DNA of 36,933 bases, taken from NCBI GenBank assembly GCA_946630405.1, contig CAMOYW010000001.1:1-36933 (forward strand). Reading direction: 5' to 3'. Both the position numbers and the translations under genes were made by a program. Positions 23,316-31,256 of this stretch are shown piece after piece. Positions within the stretch are counted from its first letter, which is position 1. The number at the start of each line of letters is the position of its first letter. The stretch is from an uncultured Clostridia bacterium. GTDB lineage: Bacteria > Bacillota > Clostridia > Lachnospirales > CAG-274. A model generated the notes under the pieces. It saw only the letters and a list, made by a program, of their open reading frames with translations. It searched no databases and had not been told where the DNA came from.

Positions 23316-23649
23316 TATCAGCCTCCACGCCAAAACCACCAACCTTCGGTGTGATCCTGCACTTTAAGCTCGTAGGAATATCCCCACTCTCGAATACACG
23401 GTTTATACCGCCTTCTGAATGTGATGTTTCACCTTCTGCTCCACGCTTGTTAAGGAAATAAGCGGCAATCTCAATCTGCTCGTAGTCGTACTTTGACGGT
23501 AGCACTTCGCTACCGTCGCCGTACGGGAAAGCCAACTGTATGATTGCCTTTTCAGCAGCCGTAAGATAAGTGTTATAAATGTCGTCCGATGTGGTATCGG
23601 TAGAATCAAGCATCTGTCTTAATTTTGCCAACTTTTCAGCGTCCGTCAT
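23296..23649 (-). CDS. gp6-like head-tail connector
   Basis: 117 residues; AAGGAG before the ATG. All-helical: AEKLAKLRQMLDSTDTTSDDIYNTYLTAAEKAIIQLAFPYGDG, the HK97 gp6/SPP1 gp15-like adaptor that docks on the portal. The C-terminal part (NKRGAEGETSHSEGGINRVFESGDIPTSLKCRI) is also seen in this family (RSxEGIxxxxESGDIP). Confidence 0.75.
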   Translation of the reverse strand: MTDAEKLAKLRQMLDSTDTTSDDIYNTYLTAAEKAIIQLAFPYGDGSEVLPSKYDYEQIEIAAYFLNKRGAEGETSHSEGGINRVFESGDIPTSLKCRITPKVGGFGVEADNENDAS

Positions 23650-23666
23650 AGTAACACTCCTTCTTC

Positions 23667-23801
23667 TTACGCTTCAGGCTTTTCAGCCTTCTTTGTCTTT
23701 GTAGCCTTCTTCTCGACTTCAGGCTTTACTACGGGTGTAACATCGGCAAGCTTCGTTACCTTCTTGCCACCCAAATCGTGTCTGCGAACAAGCATACCCA
23801 T
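23667..23801 (-). CDS. Small lysine-rich protein between capsid and connector
   Basis: 44 residues: MGMLVRRHDLGGKKVTKLAD then a Lys/Ala/Pro-rich tail (VEKKATKTKKAEKPEA). The ribosome binding site is weak. Such short basic proteins between capsid and connector genes occur in related phages and may be head accessory proteins; no family can be assigned. Confidence 0.5.
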   Translation of the reverse strand: MGMLVRRHDLGGKKVTKLADVTPVVKPEVEKKATKTKKAEKPEA

Positions 23802-23813
23802 AAGCGTTACCTA

Positions 23814-24653
23814 TCACTTAACAACGATCTTGATAGCCTTTGAACTATCGTAGAGATAAGGTGCGAAGTGCTTATCAGCCGTAATAACTGTAGACTTGTT
23901 GATAATATCTCTTTCGCTCTCTACGAGAGTATTACGCTTTGTGAAGATACGAAGTGCTCCAGGCTTAACGATGTAAGCGTTCTCCTTGCTTGAAGCTTCC
24001 TTCAGCTTGTTAGAGATAACAACCTGGCAACCCTGTACCATACCGACAACGCCCCTGATAGCAATATCTGCGGCAACATCGGAAGCAGGAAGCCAAGCGG
24101 CACTCTTACGAAGTGTGGTGTACTGTTTAGGTGAGATAAGAAGTACCTTAACTCCACCCTCGTCAATGTCCTCACCAAAGAGTTCAAGGGCATCTGCTAT
24201 ATCTGCAAAAGCGAGTGTGCCTGCGGTAGCTGCGGTGTGTACCATAGGTGATGTGATACCCGAAAGTACATTAAGTGTGAGATTATCTACCTCGGAAGCG
24301 ATAGAAAGTGAAAGCTGCTTTGCTGCTTCGCCCATAGGATCGCCGTAACCGGAAAGAACCGCCTCGTCTGTAATCTGAACACCATTACCAACCTTGAAGA
24401 TTGTTACGGGTGTTGCGGAACTCGTAAGCTGCTGAATCGGAATGTCTGCACCTTCGGCTACGATTGATGCGTCTGTAATGTAAGTATAGCTCGGAAGCGA
24501 TATCTGCGAGCCGGCTCTACCTTCAAGAGTAGTGTCGATAGTAGCGAGGGGTGCGAATCTCATAAAATCGACAAGCTTCTTGTCGATCATGTCTGCCATT
24601 ACCTGCGGATTTACCAGGTTAGTAAGCATTGTAGCGTTAGGATCAAGTGCCAT
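23814..24653 (-). CDS. Major capsid protein (N4gp56-family, HK97 fold)
   Basis: 279 residues, GGAG upstream. Motifs of the family: MLTNLVNPQVMADMIDKKLVDFMRFAPLATIDTTLEGRAGSQISLPSYTYITDASIVAEGADIPIQQLTSSATPVTIFKVGNGVQITDEAVLSGYGDPMGEAAKQLSLSIA, near DNLTLNVLSG, and the C-terminal KRNTLVESERDIINKSTVITADKHFAPYLYD. It follows the scaffold gene by 14 bases. No N-terminal delta-domain, consistent with a separate scaffold. Confidence 0.88.
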   Translation of the reverse strand: MALDPNATMLTNLVNPQVMADMIDKKLVDFMRFAPLATIDTTLEGRAGSQISLPSYTYITDASIVAEGADIPIQQLTSSATPVTIFKVGNGVQITDEAVLSGYGDPMGEAAKQLSLSIASEVDNLTLNVLSGITSPMVHTAATAGTLAFADIADALELFGEDIDEGGVKVLLISPKQYTTLRKSAAWLPASDVAADIAIRGVVGMVQGCQVVISNKLKEASSKENAYIVKPGALRIFTKRNTLVESERDIINKSTVITADKHFAPYLYDSSKAIKIVVK

Positions 24654-24667
24654 TTTTCATTTCTCCT

Positions 24668-25249
24668 TTATTCTGATAGTGTTTTATACAATTCGGGGTT
24701 TTCCGTATAAAGCTTGTTACGCTCCGTGTAGGTCATACCCTCAAACTGTGCTTTGGTGATTGTTTCCGTACCCTTGCCCGCATCGGGTGTAGGTGTGGAG
24801 GCCATAGCTTCACCTTTTGCCTTTTTCTGAATCGAAGCCATTACGGTCTGCTGATTCTTAATGACGGTAGCAAGGTCTTTCTCGATCATAGCCGTAGCCG
24901 TTTCTTCGGCTAACTTCTCGTCGTAACCTATTGCTATGAGCTTTGCCTTGTTATCGGCAATCTCCGTCTTTTTAAGAAGCTCGTCGTACTTGCTCTGCAA
25001 GTCAGCCTGAAGCTTCTGCTGCTCTGCGATAGCAGCTTCCTGCTCCGCTTTTGCAACTTCTTCAGCACTCATTCGGGCCTTGAGATCCTTCTTACTTGCG
25101 GCAAGCTGCGAAGCAACCTCGTCAAAACGGTCTTTCTTCACATAGCCCGTATAATCAGGATCGGGAATGGTAAACGCTTCAAGGGCCTTTACCTTTTCTT
25201 CAGCCGTCATGTTCTCGTAGCCTTCGATCTTTGAAATGTCAATGTTCAT
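24668..25249 (-). CDS. Scaffolding protein (DUF4355-like)
   Basis: 193 residues, highly helical and charged: VKKDRFDEVASQLAASKKDLKARMSAEEVAKAEQEAAIAEQQKLQADLQSKYDELLKK, typical of DUF4355 phage scaffolds, with a C-terminal FEGMTYTERNKLYTENPELYKTL that matches the conserved end (F..M.y.er..L...nP..Y..L). It sits directly upstream of the capsid gene with AAGGAG before the ATG. Confidence 0.85.
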   Translation of the reverse strand: MNIDISKIEGYENMTAEEKVKALEAFTIPDPDYTGYVKKDRFDEVASQLAASKKDLKARMSAEEVAKAEQEAAIAEQQKLQADLQSKYDELLKKTEIADNKAKLIAIGYDEKLAEETATAMIEKDLATVIKNQQTVMASIQKKAKGEAMASTPTPDAGKGTETITKAQFEGMTYTERNKLYTENPELYKTLSE

Positions 25250-25342
25250 AATGTTCTCCTTGCGTTTTTAGGTTTTCTCTAACCGTTAGTATTGTGATTT
25301 CTCGCTTCTCTGCGTTTTCGTGATTTACGGCTTCTCTGCCGT

Positions 25343-25358
25343 GTTCCACAAGTGGAAC
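25343..25358. promoter_or_regulatory. GTTCCAC-AA-GTGGAAC palindrome before scaffold gene
   Basis: A perfect 7-bp inverted repeat in the 128-base gap (25250-25377) before the scaffold gene, 9 bases after a minus-strand TATTAT (25368-25373); no good -35 box is visible. Nearly identical to 13194-13209. Probably a shared operator or 5' hairpin for high-level capsid expression. Confidence 0.55.
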
Positions 25359-25377
25359 AAAGTGTTTATAATAAAAG

Positions 25378-26052
25378 TCATTCCGGCCTCTTATTATCAG
25401 GTTTTTCTATCGGCTCTATCCAACATCGGCAATTATAATGTGGTTTTGGGGGTATTTCGGTTATCTTATATATCTTCTCGTCCATATCCTCACATATTCC
25501 GCACACCTTATCGTCATGCTCACTTTGCCACTTTACATACTTAATGCCGTTCGCCTTGAAGGTATCACCCCTGAAGGTATCGACTATCGTATCGCCGTAC
25601 TGTTTAGTCTGCGTGTGCCAAAGATGTGCAAATTTCCGTAACTGATAGTGGTATTTCTCCCTGCTATCTAACATCAAAGCTACAATCAGGGCTTCCGATA
25701 ACCTACTTCTCTTACGGTCTGCTTCGGGATAGTAAAGGTAGTCCGTAACCGGATTGTATGCTTTAAGCACCTTATCTACTTCTTTGCTACCCGTCGGTAT
25801 CTCTTTAGCCTTGCCGGTAGTGCCGTATAGATTGTCAAGATCCTCGACGGCTTCCTTCATAGCAGCATACGCTATCGCTTTGAAGGCGGCGGCATTTGCT
25901 TTAAGCAAACGCTCTACCATTTCTTCCGTCTTGCTCTTTATTGTCATAGCGTTCAACTCGTCAAACCCTATAACATCGAGCCTATTTATTTCTCGTCTTA
26001 ATTCAGCATCTAACTTCTTTTGAAGCTCGTCTGCTAAATCATATCGTGCCAT
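25378..26052 (-). CDS. MuF-like minor head protein
   Basis: 224 residues. The C-terminus carries the Mu gpF signature: KYVKWQSEHDDKVCGICEDMDEKIYKITEIPPKPHYNCRCWIEPI with CxxC, PPxPHYNCRC. The N-terminus is helical. The start overlaps the portal stop by 14 bases. Associated with portal and capsid assembly or ejection. No toxin domain is attached. Confidence 0.87.
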   Translation of the reverse strand: MARYDLADELQKKLDAELRREINRLDVIGFDELNAMTIKSKTEEMVERLLKANAAAFKAIAYAAMKEAVEDLDNLYGTTGKAKEIPTGSKEVDKVLKAYNPVTDYLYYPEADRKRSRLSEALIVALMLDSREKYHYQLRKFAHLWHTQTKQYGDTIVDTFRGDTFKANGIKYVKWQSEHDDKVCGICEDMDEKIYKITEIPPKPHYNCRCWIEPIEKPDNKRPE

Positions 26053-27481
26053 TTACTCCGTCCTCGTCAGGTATAGTTTCAATCTCCCACTTCTCCTGCT
26101 GCTCTGCGTAGTAAGATTCGCTCATTGTGTATGCCGTTTCAGGATCACTAAACATACCACTATGCTCAAACGCAAGCTTCGGGTGAATGTGAGGATTATT
26201 AAGCATCTCGCAAAGTACCTGGGCTTTAGTCTGAATATCATCGTAATTACGGCGGGTGAACTTCGGCTCAATATCCATAGAACGAAGATGCAGGTCGTTA
26301 TCGCCTACATACTTACAGATGTGAAGAATAAGCTTTAGCATCTCGTTTTCGGAAGCCTTGAACATAGCTTCTGAAGCTGCCGCCCTCTTTTCCACCTGCT
26401 CCCAACCGTGTGCTACGATAGATGCTCCGTTATTAGCGGATATACCCGAATTGCCGTTGTTTACGGTAGGAAGTCCGCAAATCTTAACTACGGCTGCATA
26501 CAAATCTTCCTTCGACACTTGTGCATCGGCCTGCGAGAAGTCTGTTTTTACAAGCTCTACATCAGCAGCGAGGGAAGAATCAACCGACTTCAGCTTGATT
26601 GCTCCGTATTCAGCCAGGTTATCAAGATCGTTCGTATCTACATCACAATTCACAAACTTCAAGAAGCTCTGAATCTGCTGCTCTACACCGTCAAGACGGT
26701 TACTTTCAAGCCTATTGATAGCATCAAGAAGCGGAAGAACTATCTCAAACGCACCAAGACGGGCATTGTTAGCCGGATATTCAAATATCGGGATAGTACC
26801 AAGCATATTCGGTGTTACCTTAACACCCGAACCGTCTGAAGGTGCTTCCACAAGGCAACCGTCAGGGAACTTGAATACATACTTATCAGAATATGCCGTG
26901 AAGTGCTTTACCCCATACTCGTCTACTATGTAGTTAACACCAAGCAGGCGCTTGTTACCGATAGCTGAAGAATAGATTACGAAGGTGTTACGAGGATCAA
27001 GTGTGAAAATCTCGAACGGTGCATCGTCTACTTCGGTAGGCTCGTCGGCCTTTACGAAGCGGTATGCCGTACCGCAAATCGTATTCCACTCGATTATTTC
27101 TTCGTCCTTCTTTGCCTTGTTCTCTGAATACATAAAGTCATTCAGCTTCGAGATAGCTGCACTATCTACCTTTTCCGAATGTCCTACATACTGTACGGGA
27201 TCTCCGATAAGGTACGAGGTCTTGAAGGTAACAATCTCGAAAGCGTGGTTTACCACGATCTTATTGTTTATGTCCTCACGAACCTTTTTGACACGGTTTA
27301 ATATCGGCTGATTGCCCTTATAGTAATTGTAGAGATAGTTTATGTCAGTAGAATTGATAGTATGAGCGGTGATAGCATCGTTTACTATCTTGCCAACATT
27401 ATTGACGGTAACTTCTTCCGCATCGGAAAAAATCACCTTCCTGCCAAATGTAACCTTTTCTATCGCACTTACACTACTCAT
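26039..27481 (-). CDS. Portal protein (SPP1 gp6-like)
   Basis: 480 residues from ATG 27481 (GAGGT, 7-base spacing; the upstream TTG/ATG at 27514 has no ribosome site). SPP1-type pattern: IDYLYNYYKGNQPILNRVKKVREDINNKIVVNHAFEIVTFKTSYLIGDPVQYVG, then TLDPRNTFVIYSSAIGNKRLLGVNYI, NARLGAFEIVLPLLDAINRLESNRLDGVEQQ and NGASIVAHGWEQVEKRAAASEAMFKASENEMLKLI. Forms the dodecameric DNA gate at the head vertex. First gene after promoter 27654-27682. Confidence 0.92.
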   Translation of the reverse strand: MSSVSAIEKVTFGRKVIFSDAEEVTVNNVGKIVNDAITAHTINSTDINYLYNYYKGNQPILNRVKKVREDINNKIVVNHAFEIVTFKTSYLIGDPVQYVGHSEKVDSAAISKLNDFMYSENKAKKDEEIIEWNTICGTAYRFVKADEPTEVDDAPFEIFTLDPRNTFVIYSSAIGNKRLLGVNYIVDEYGVKHFTAYSDKYVFKFPDGCLVEAPSDGSGVKVTPNMLGTIPIFEYPANNARLGAFEIVLPLLDAINRLESNRLDGVEQQIQSFLKFVNCDVDTNDLDNLAEYGAIKLKSVDSSLAADVELVKTDFSQADAQVSKEDLYAAVVKICGLPTVNNGNSGISANNGASIVAHGWEQVEKRAAASEAMFKASENEMLKLILHICKYVGDNDLHLRSMDIEPKFTRRNYDDIQTKAQVLCEMLNNPHIHPKLAFEHSGMFSDPETAYTMSESYYAEQQEKWEIETIPDEDGVNGTI

Positions 27482-27574
27482 ATCTCTACCTCGCAATTTG
27501 CAAACCGTTTGCAAATTCTTTAATTACATAAATGACACATAATTAAACGGTTGTCAATTTTTTCGAGCAAAGTT

Positions 27575-27604
27575 AAACCCCGTAGATGCCTGACTACGGG
27601 GTTT
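27575..27604. terminator. Hairpin between promoter and portal gene
   Basis: AAACCCCGTAG (27575-27585) and CTACGGGGTTT (27594-27604), an 11-bp stem with an 8-base loop. In the portal direction only TTT then AACTTT follows, so termination would be partial. Located downstream of the structural promoter, it may act as an attenuator or a back-up terminator. Confidence 0.55.
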
Positions 27605-27653
27605 AGGAGAGATAACTCACAAAAGAATACAAAGTGATCGTCTACCTACTTGA

Positions 27654-27682
27654 AGTATAGCATTATCGTTTCATTCGGGCAA
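27654..27682 (-). promoter_or_regulatory. Structural-operon promoter
   Basis: TTGCCC (27677-27682) and TATACT (27654-27659) on the minus strand with a 17-base spacer and an extended TGC before the -10. It lies in the 291-base gap between terminase and portal (27482-27772). Confidence 0.62.
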
Positions 27683-27693
27683 CTAAATAAAAA

Positions 27694-27718
27694 CCCGTGA
27701 TGCTAAATACATCACGGG
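27694..27718 (-). terminator. Intrinsic terminator after the large terminase gene
   Basis: CCCGTGATG/CATCACGGG stem (9 bp, 7-base loop) followed on the minus strand by TTTTTATTTAG. A canonical rho-independent terminator whose U-run adjoins the -35 box of the next promoter. Confidence 0.8.
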
Positions 27719-27772
27719 GAAACATGGGAAGATTACAAAGCGAAAGGGGGGCTTCCGCTTCATACCTCGATG

Positions 27773-29437
27773 TTACCACGGGCGTTTCATAAATTCAACA
27801 CGGTTAGTAACCGGACGCTCGACAAAATCTGCTGCCATAGCAAGGCTATCGGGTGCGTCGTCATGCTTGTTACCGCCTACGATCTTGAATGAGAATGTAT
27901 TGAGGATAAACGCCTGATAGGTCTTACTCCGCTTGTTATCTTCCAGGAAATAGAACCCTCGTATCGTAGCGGCCTTATCCATAATACGAGCTTCCTTCGC
28001 CTGATTATTCGGGGCGGCTTTTGTCATAAGATTTATCTTCAGCCCTTTAGCCTTCAAAGCCGTTTCTACTTCTTCCTTATAACTCATAGTCATTTTGTTA
28101 CACTCGAAGCGTACCGCCGTAACACCGTACTTCTGAATAGCATCTACTATCATAGCCTGCGTACGCCCCTTTTCTTCATTAGAGTAGACACAATCCACAA
28201 TATAACATGAGCCGTCGGTATACTGAAATACAACCGGAGCAGCCGTGTAGTCGCCACCACCAAAAGCAGGATCTACCGCCATGAACTTCCTTACAAGCAT
28301 ATCGTCCGGCGGTAACTCACCGTTGTAGTAAAGCATTTCAGCAGGCTCGAACAGACTACCGCTACGCTCGATAGGCTCTTGCATATATTGAGCTTCCCAC
28401 GATGCAAGGTCGTTGTTATGCTCAAACGATGCCATTCTCGACTTATAGTAATTAGTGTCGAATCCTACACCGTAATCGTAATTGAAATTACTCTCCCCGT
28501 TCTCATTCAAAGCAGGAAGGGTGATAATCCTTACTCGGTGATTAGCAAACTCTTTAGATGTGGTTACTAACTCCCTGCGAAGCCCGATAGGATCTGATAA
28601 GCTCCACCTTGTACCGCACCAAAGTATTTTAGCCGTCTGCTTCGCACGGGGAAGCAGGTTGTTATCGACTTTAAGCCACACATTCACAAGCCTATCCTTG
28701 TTCATAGCTTCTTCGATAGAACCTATAAGGTCGTCTGCTATCAGAAACCCGTTGCAATCCGTAGCACCATTTAGCGTTCCGTATAATGATCTTGCCGTCA
28801 TGCTTGCATAACGCTTCTTACGGTCTATATTGAAGTATTCTTCTTTAGCATTAGTGTCGGCTACTACCTTGCCTGGGAATATATCACTCCACCTATAAGT
28901 AACCTTATCGCCTATGATCTCAAGGCAACCCGTGTAGAACGCATTAGTGATGTAGTCCGAATAAGCAGAATACAGATTACTTGCTTCCGGATTGCGGCCT
29001 ACAAGCCATGTAATTGCGAACATCAAGAGAGATGTTTTTCCAACGCGGGGCGGCATCGACAAAAACAACTCGTCTAACTTATCGTCTGCTAAATCCTGAA
29101 TAGCATCTGCAAGCGGTTTAAGTGTGCTCCTTCTCGGCAAGTAAAACCTATCCCTCGGCTCTCTGTTCCACTCTAAAGCTATCATATAAGAATCGAAGTC
29201 ATACGGTGCTACCTTCGTGAACACCCTTTTGAGCAGGTCGTCGAACTGTTCCGCAAAATCTACATCGCACTCCTGCAACTCACGATTGAGCATAGATGCT
29301 ATCCACTTCAGCGTGTTTACATTCTCGCTCGGTGCATCGTAGACTAACCCGAATAAGTCCTCGTAGTTTTGGTATTCATGCGGATTGCTCCTTATCTCGT
29401 AGATAATCTGATTTACAAGCTCTACACCGCTACTCAT
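27773..29437 (-). CDS. terL: Terminase large subunit
   Basis: 554 residues. ATPase: Walker A SMPPRVGKTS (about 127-136), Walker B GFLIADDL (230-237), coupling ILWCGTRWS. Nuclease: FMAVDPAFGGGDYTA, TAVRFECNKM and, at the end, KHDDAPDSLAMAADFV. These are the three acidic positions of the RNase-H-like nuclease. The start overlaps the small subunit stop (ATGA). It translocates and cuts DNA at the portal. Typical length. Confidence 0.95.
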   Translation of the reverse strand: MSSGVELVNQIIYEIRSNPHEYQNYEDLFGLVYDAPSENVNTLKWIASMLNRELQECDVDFAEQFDDLLKRVFTKVAPYDFDSYMIALEWNREPRDRFYLPRRSTLKPLADAIQDLADDKLDELFLSMPPRVGKTSLLMFAITWLVGRNPEASNLYSAYSDYITNAFYTGCLEIIGDKVTYRWSDIFPGKVVADTNAKEEYFNIDRKKRYASMTARSLYGTLNGATDCNGFLIADDLIGSIEEAMNKDRLVNVWLKVDNNLLPRAKQTAKILWCGTRWSLSDPIGLRRELVTTSKEFANHRVRIITLPALNENGESNFNYDYGVGFDTNYYKSRMASFEHNNDLASWEAQYMQEPIERSGSLFEPAEMLYYNGELPPDDMLVRKFMAVDPAFGGGDYTAAPVVFQYTDGSCYIVDCVYSNEEKGRTQAMIVDAIQKYGVTAVRFECNKMTMSYKEEVETALKAKGLKINLMTKAAPNNQAKEARIMDKAATIRGFYFLEDNKRSKTYQAFILNTFSFKIVGGNKHDDAPDSLAMAADFVERPVTNRVEFMKRPW

Positions 29438-30075
29438 ACGACACCACCTTCTTCGGGCGGGGTAATATCCTTAAAGGTATGCCTACGCCTGATTGCTTCC
29501 TTATCGTATTGAACATCAGGAACGGTAACTGAAGTGTCTACATTTATCTTATCAGCAAAGCCGTGGAGATTTTTAAGCTGAAAGATTACCGATACCGTAT
29601 CAGCGTTGCCGTAAAGCGAAGCATTAGTGAGAACATCGGCTATCAGATCCCGTACTCGTTCAAGGTAATCCGTAACCTCGTTCTTATGAGTATTCATGTA
29701 GTTATTCAGCTTACTACGGCTAATCCCTAACCCGATTGAGGTATAAGTCAGCATAGACGGAAAGTGTTGTGCTGCCGCACACGATGCAAAGTATTCTTCC
29801 GTCTTATCTATTACCTCGTTGAGATCGTCCAGGTTTACCGCCTTGATGTTACGAAGCTGCTTTCTCGACACGGCATTACTCACCTGCATAAGATTGTCGG
29901 CAAGCATAGCTCCCTTATGTGCATCTGCCGTGGCCTTGTAGGTAGGTGATTGACCGTCAAGCCTACCCCTTTCTTCATTTTGTATTTTGAGCTGCTTATC
30001 TTTCGCAAGCAACGCAGGCATATTACTCGACTTCACGAACTCGGTACGCTGATAGCGTTTCTTCTCGTTATCCAT
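29434..30075 (-). CDS. terS: Terminase small subunit
   Basis: 213 residues immediately upstream of, and overlapping by 4 bases, the large subunit. Central DNA-binding-like helical part (DLNEVIDKTEEYFASCAAAQHFPSMLTYTSIGLGISRSKLNNYMNTH), in which FPSMLTYTSIGLGISRSKLNNYM looks like an HTH. The N-terminus is basic. Assigned mainly by position and HTH; no closer family named. Confidence 0.75.
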   Translation of the reverse strand: MDNEKKRYQRTEFVKSSNMPALLAKDKQLKIQNEERGRLDGQSPTYKATADAHKGAMLADNLMQVSNAVSRKQLRNIKAVNLDDLNEVIDKTEEYFASCAAAQHFPSMLTYTSIGLGISRSKLNNYMNTHKNEVTDYLERVRDLIADVLTNASLYGNADTVSVIFQLKNLHGFADKINVDTSVTVPDVQYDKEAIRRRHTFKDITPPEEGGVV

Positions 30076-30154
30076 ATTCCTTGCCTTCCTTATAACATAT
30101 CTATATGATGTAGATATAAATAAAAAAGCCTTTTTCTACTTTCGGCGATTTTTT

Positions 30155-30184
30155 CGCACCCTTCCGGTTGAGGGTGCGTTTTTT
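30155..30184 (+). terminator. Plus-direction terminator between terS and upstream genes
   Basis: CGCACCCT (30155-30162) pairs with AGGGTGCG (30171-30178) around an 8-base loop and is followed by TTTTTT on plus; on minus the stem is followed by A residues. It therefore stops plus-strand (antisense) transcription although no plus-strand gene is near. The 110-base gap (30076-30185) holds nothing else clear. Confidence 0.6.
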
Positions 30185-30185
30185 G

Positions 30186-30503
30186 TTATAAGGGATCGTT
30201 CTCTGAATAAAGCGAGTATATCTTTTCGGGATTATGAAGATCCTGCACTAAAAGTGAATACCCCATACAATCCAACAGATAAAGCAGGAAGGGAAGCTGA
30301 ATATCCTTACCGCTTCTCGGCTTCACCTTTTGGTGGAATGTGGAATACTTCATGTTCTCGATGCTACGATCTACTATCTCACCGTCAACGATGTTTTCTT
30401 CCTTAATATCCAAAAACAACTTGTGCATATTAGTATTACGGTTATACATAGCCGTTTCTAATAGCTCCTGCGGTGTTACGGGTGTCGGGTTAAAACCTTC
30501 CAT
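30186..30503 (-). CDS. Small protein, possible regulator
   Basis: 105 residues, GGAGG upstream. NMKYSTFHQKVKPRSGKDIQLPFLLYLLDCMGYSLLVQD resembles the C-terminal half of small XRE-type proteins in which a helix pair is followed by LDxxGYxLxV. The N-terminus is TPQELLETAMYNRNTNMHKLFLDI. I do not recognise a precise family. Lies between the 100-residue unknown gene and terS. Confidence 0.5.
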   Translation of the reverse strand: MEGFNPTPVTPQELLETAMYNRNTNMHKLFLDIKEENIVDGEIVDRSIENMKYSTFHQKVKPRSGKDIQLPFLLYLLDCMGYSLLVQDLHNPEKIYSLYSENDPL

Positions 30504-30507
30504 ATAG

Positions 30508-30810
30508 TTATTCCTCCTTTATCTTACCTTTAAGCCAGGTATCTAAATCCCTATCCATTTCTTCAAACGGAACATCAAATTGCTTCACTCCGTCAATAGG
30601 GTAGTCCTTGCCCTCGTACTGAAATACCAATCTACCGCCCATGTGCTTCGCCAGGTTGCAAAGCCGCAGCTCCGTATCTGAATAGGTAAAATCGTATATA
30701 TGCTTCTTAAAATACCGTCCTGCACTTCCCTTAAATATCGGATCAGGCTCAAATGAGCGTATTCCCTTCTCATATAACCGTTCAAATATAACTTCCTTCA
30801 GCCTTGCCAT
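30508..30810 (-). CDS. Conserved-looking small phage protein, unknown
   Basis: 100 residues. Features: LKEVIFERLYEKGIRSFEPDPIFKGSAGRYFKKHIYDFTYSDTELRLCNLAKHMGGRLVFQYEGKDYPIDGVKQFDVPFEEMDRDLDTWLKGK, mixed helix and beta, no cysteine motif, no membrane segment. Ribosome site GGAAG with normal spacing. Second gene of the operon from promoter 31228-31256. Function unknown. Confidence 0.55.
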   Translation of the reverse strand: MARLKEVIFERLYEKGIRSFEPDPIFKGSAGRYFKKHIYDFTYSDTELRLCNLAKHMGGRLVFQYEGKDYPIDGVKQFDVPFEEMDRDLDTWLKGKIKEE

Positions 30811-30814
30811 ACCT

Positions 30815-31192
30815 TCACTTCCTTTTCTTCAACTGTCCGGTATACGGATCTTTGTAAACGGCGTTCTTCACTCTCCTGCCTTTTCGATACCCTTGCTTCG
30901 GCCTGCCCCTCGGTTTCTTATCAGTAGTCCTGCTCACTTCAAACGGTAACGGCTCGTCCTCTTGTGTGATAACCATATCTGAATTCCCCGTGTCGTCAGC
31001 AGGATTCATAACAACTATGATGTACCCAAAATACTTCGCTACCTTGTATAGCGTAGCAACGGTAACATCGTTCTTCTCCGTAAGGCCCGTTAAACTTGCA
31101 GCGTACTTATAACCGCATTTATTAGCTACATCTATAAGCGGTGTTTCTCCCCTTAATGTCAGCAGGCGTTCAATTACATTCGTTCCCCTCAT
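30815..31192 (-). CDS. HTH (XRE-like) regulator with basic tail
   Basis: 125 residues from ATG 31192 (GGAGG with 8-base spacing; the frame opens at 31219). N-terminal HTH: IERLLTLRGETPLIDVANKCGYKYAASLTGLTEKNDVTVATLYKVAKYFGYIIVVM. C-terminal low-complexity basic tail KKPRGRPKQGYRKGRRVKN, including an AT-hook-like RGRPK. First gene behind the operator-containing promoter 31228-31256, so it may activate the packaging/late genes. This role is inference. Confidence 0.65.
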   Translation of the reverse strand: MRGTNVIERLLTLRGETPLIDVANKCGYKYAASLTGLTEKNDVTVATLYKVAKYFGYIIVVMNPADDTGNSDMVITQEDEPLPFEVSRTTDKKPRGRPKQGYRKGRRVKNAVYKDPYTGQLKKRK

Positions 31193-31227
31193 GAAACATT
31201 CCTCCTTTTCAGCCTTCATATGTCGTC

Positions 31228-31256
31228 ATAATAACTCACAATTTTGTGTTTCACAA
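31228..31256 (-). promoter_or_regulatory. Repressor-controlled promoter of the terminase-side operon
   Basis: TTGTGA (31251-31256) and TATTAT (31228-31233) on minus, spacer 17. The spacer holds CACAAAATTGTG; the block TGAAACACAAA followed by TTATTATGA is shared with the early promoter at 9863-9891. Confidence 0.68.

Noticed and set aside
25343..25373. Plus-strand promoter TTCCAC-17-TATAAT
   Set aside because: It would read antisense into the minor head gene; the match arises from the palindrome and an AT-rich spacer.
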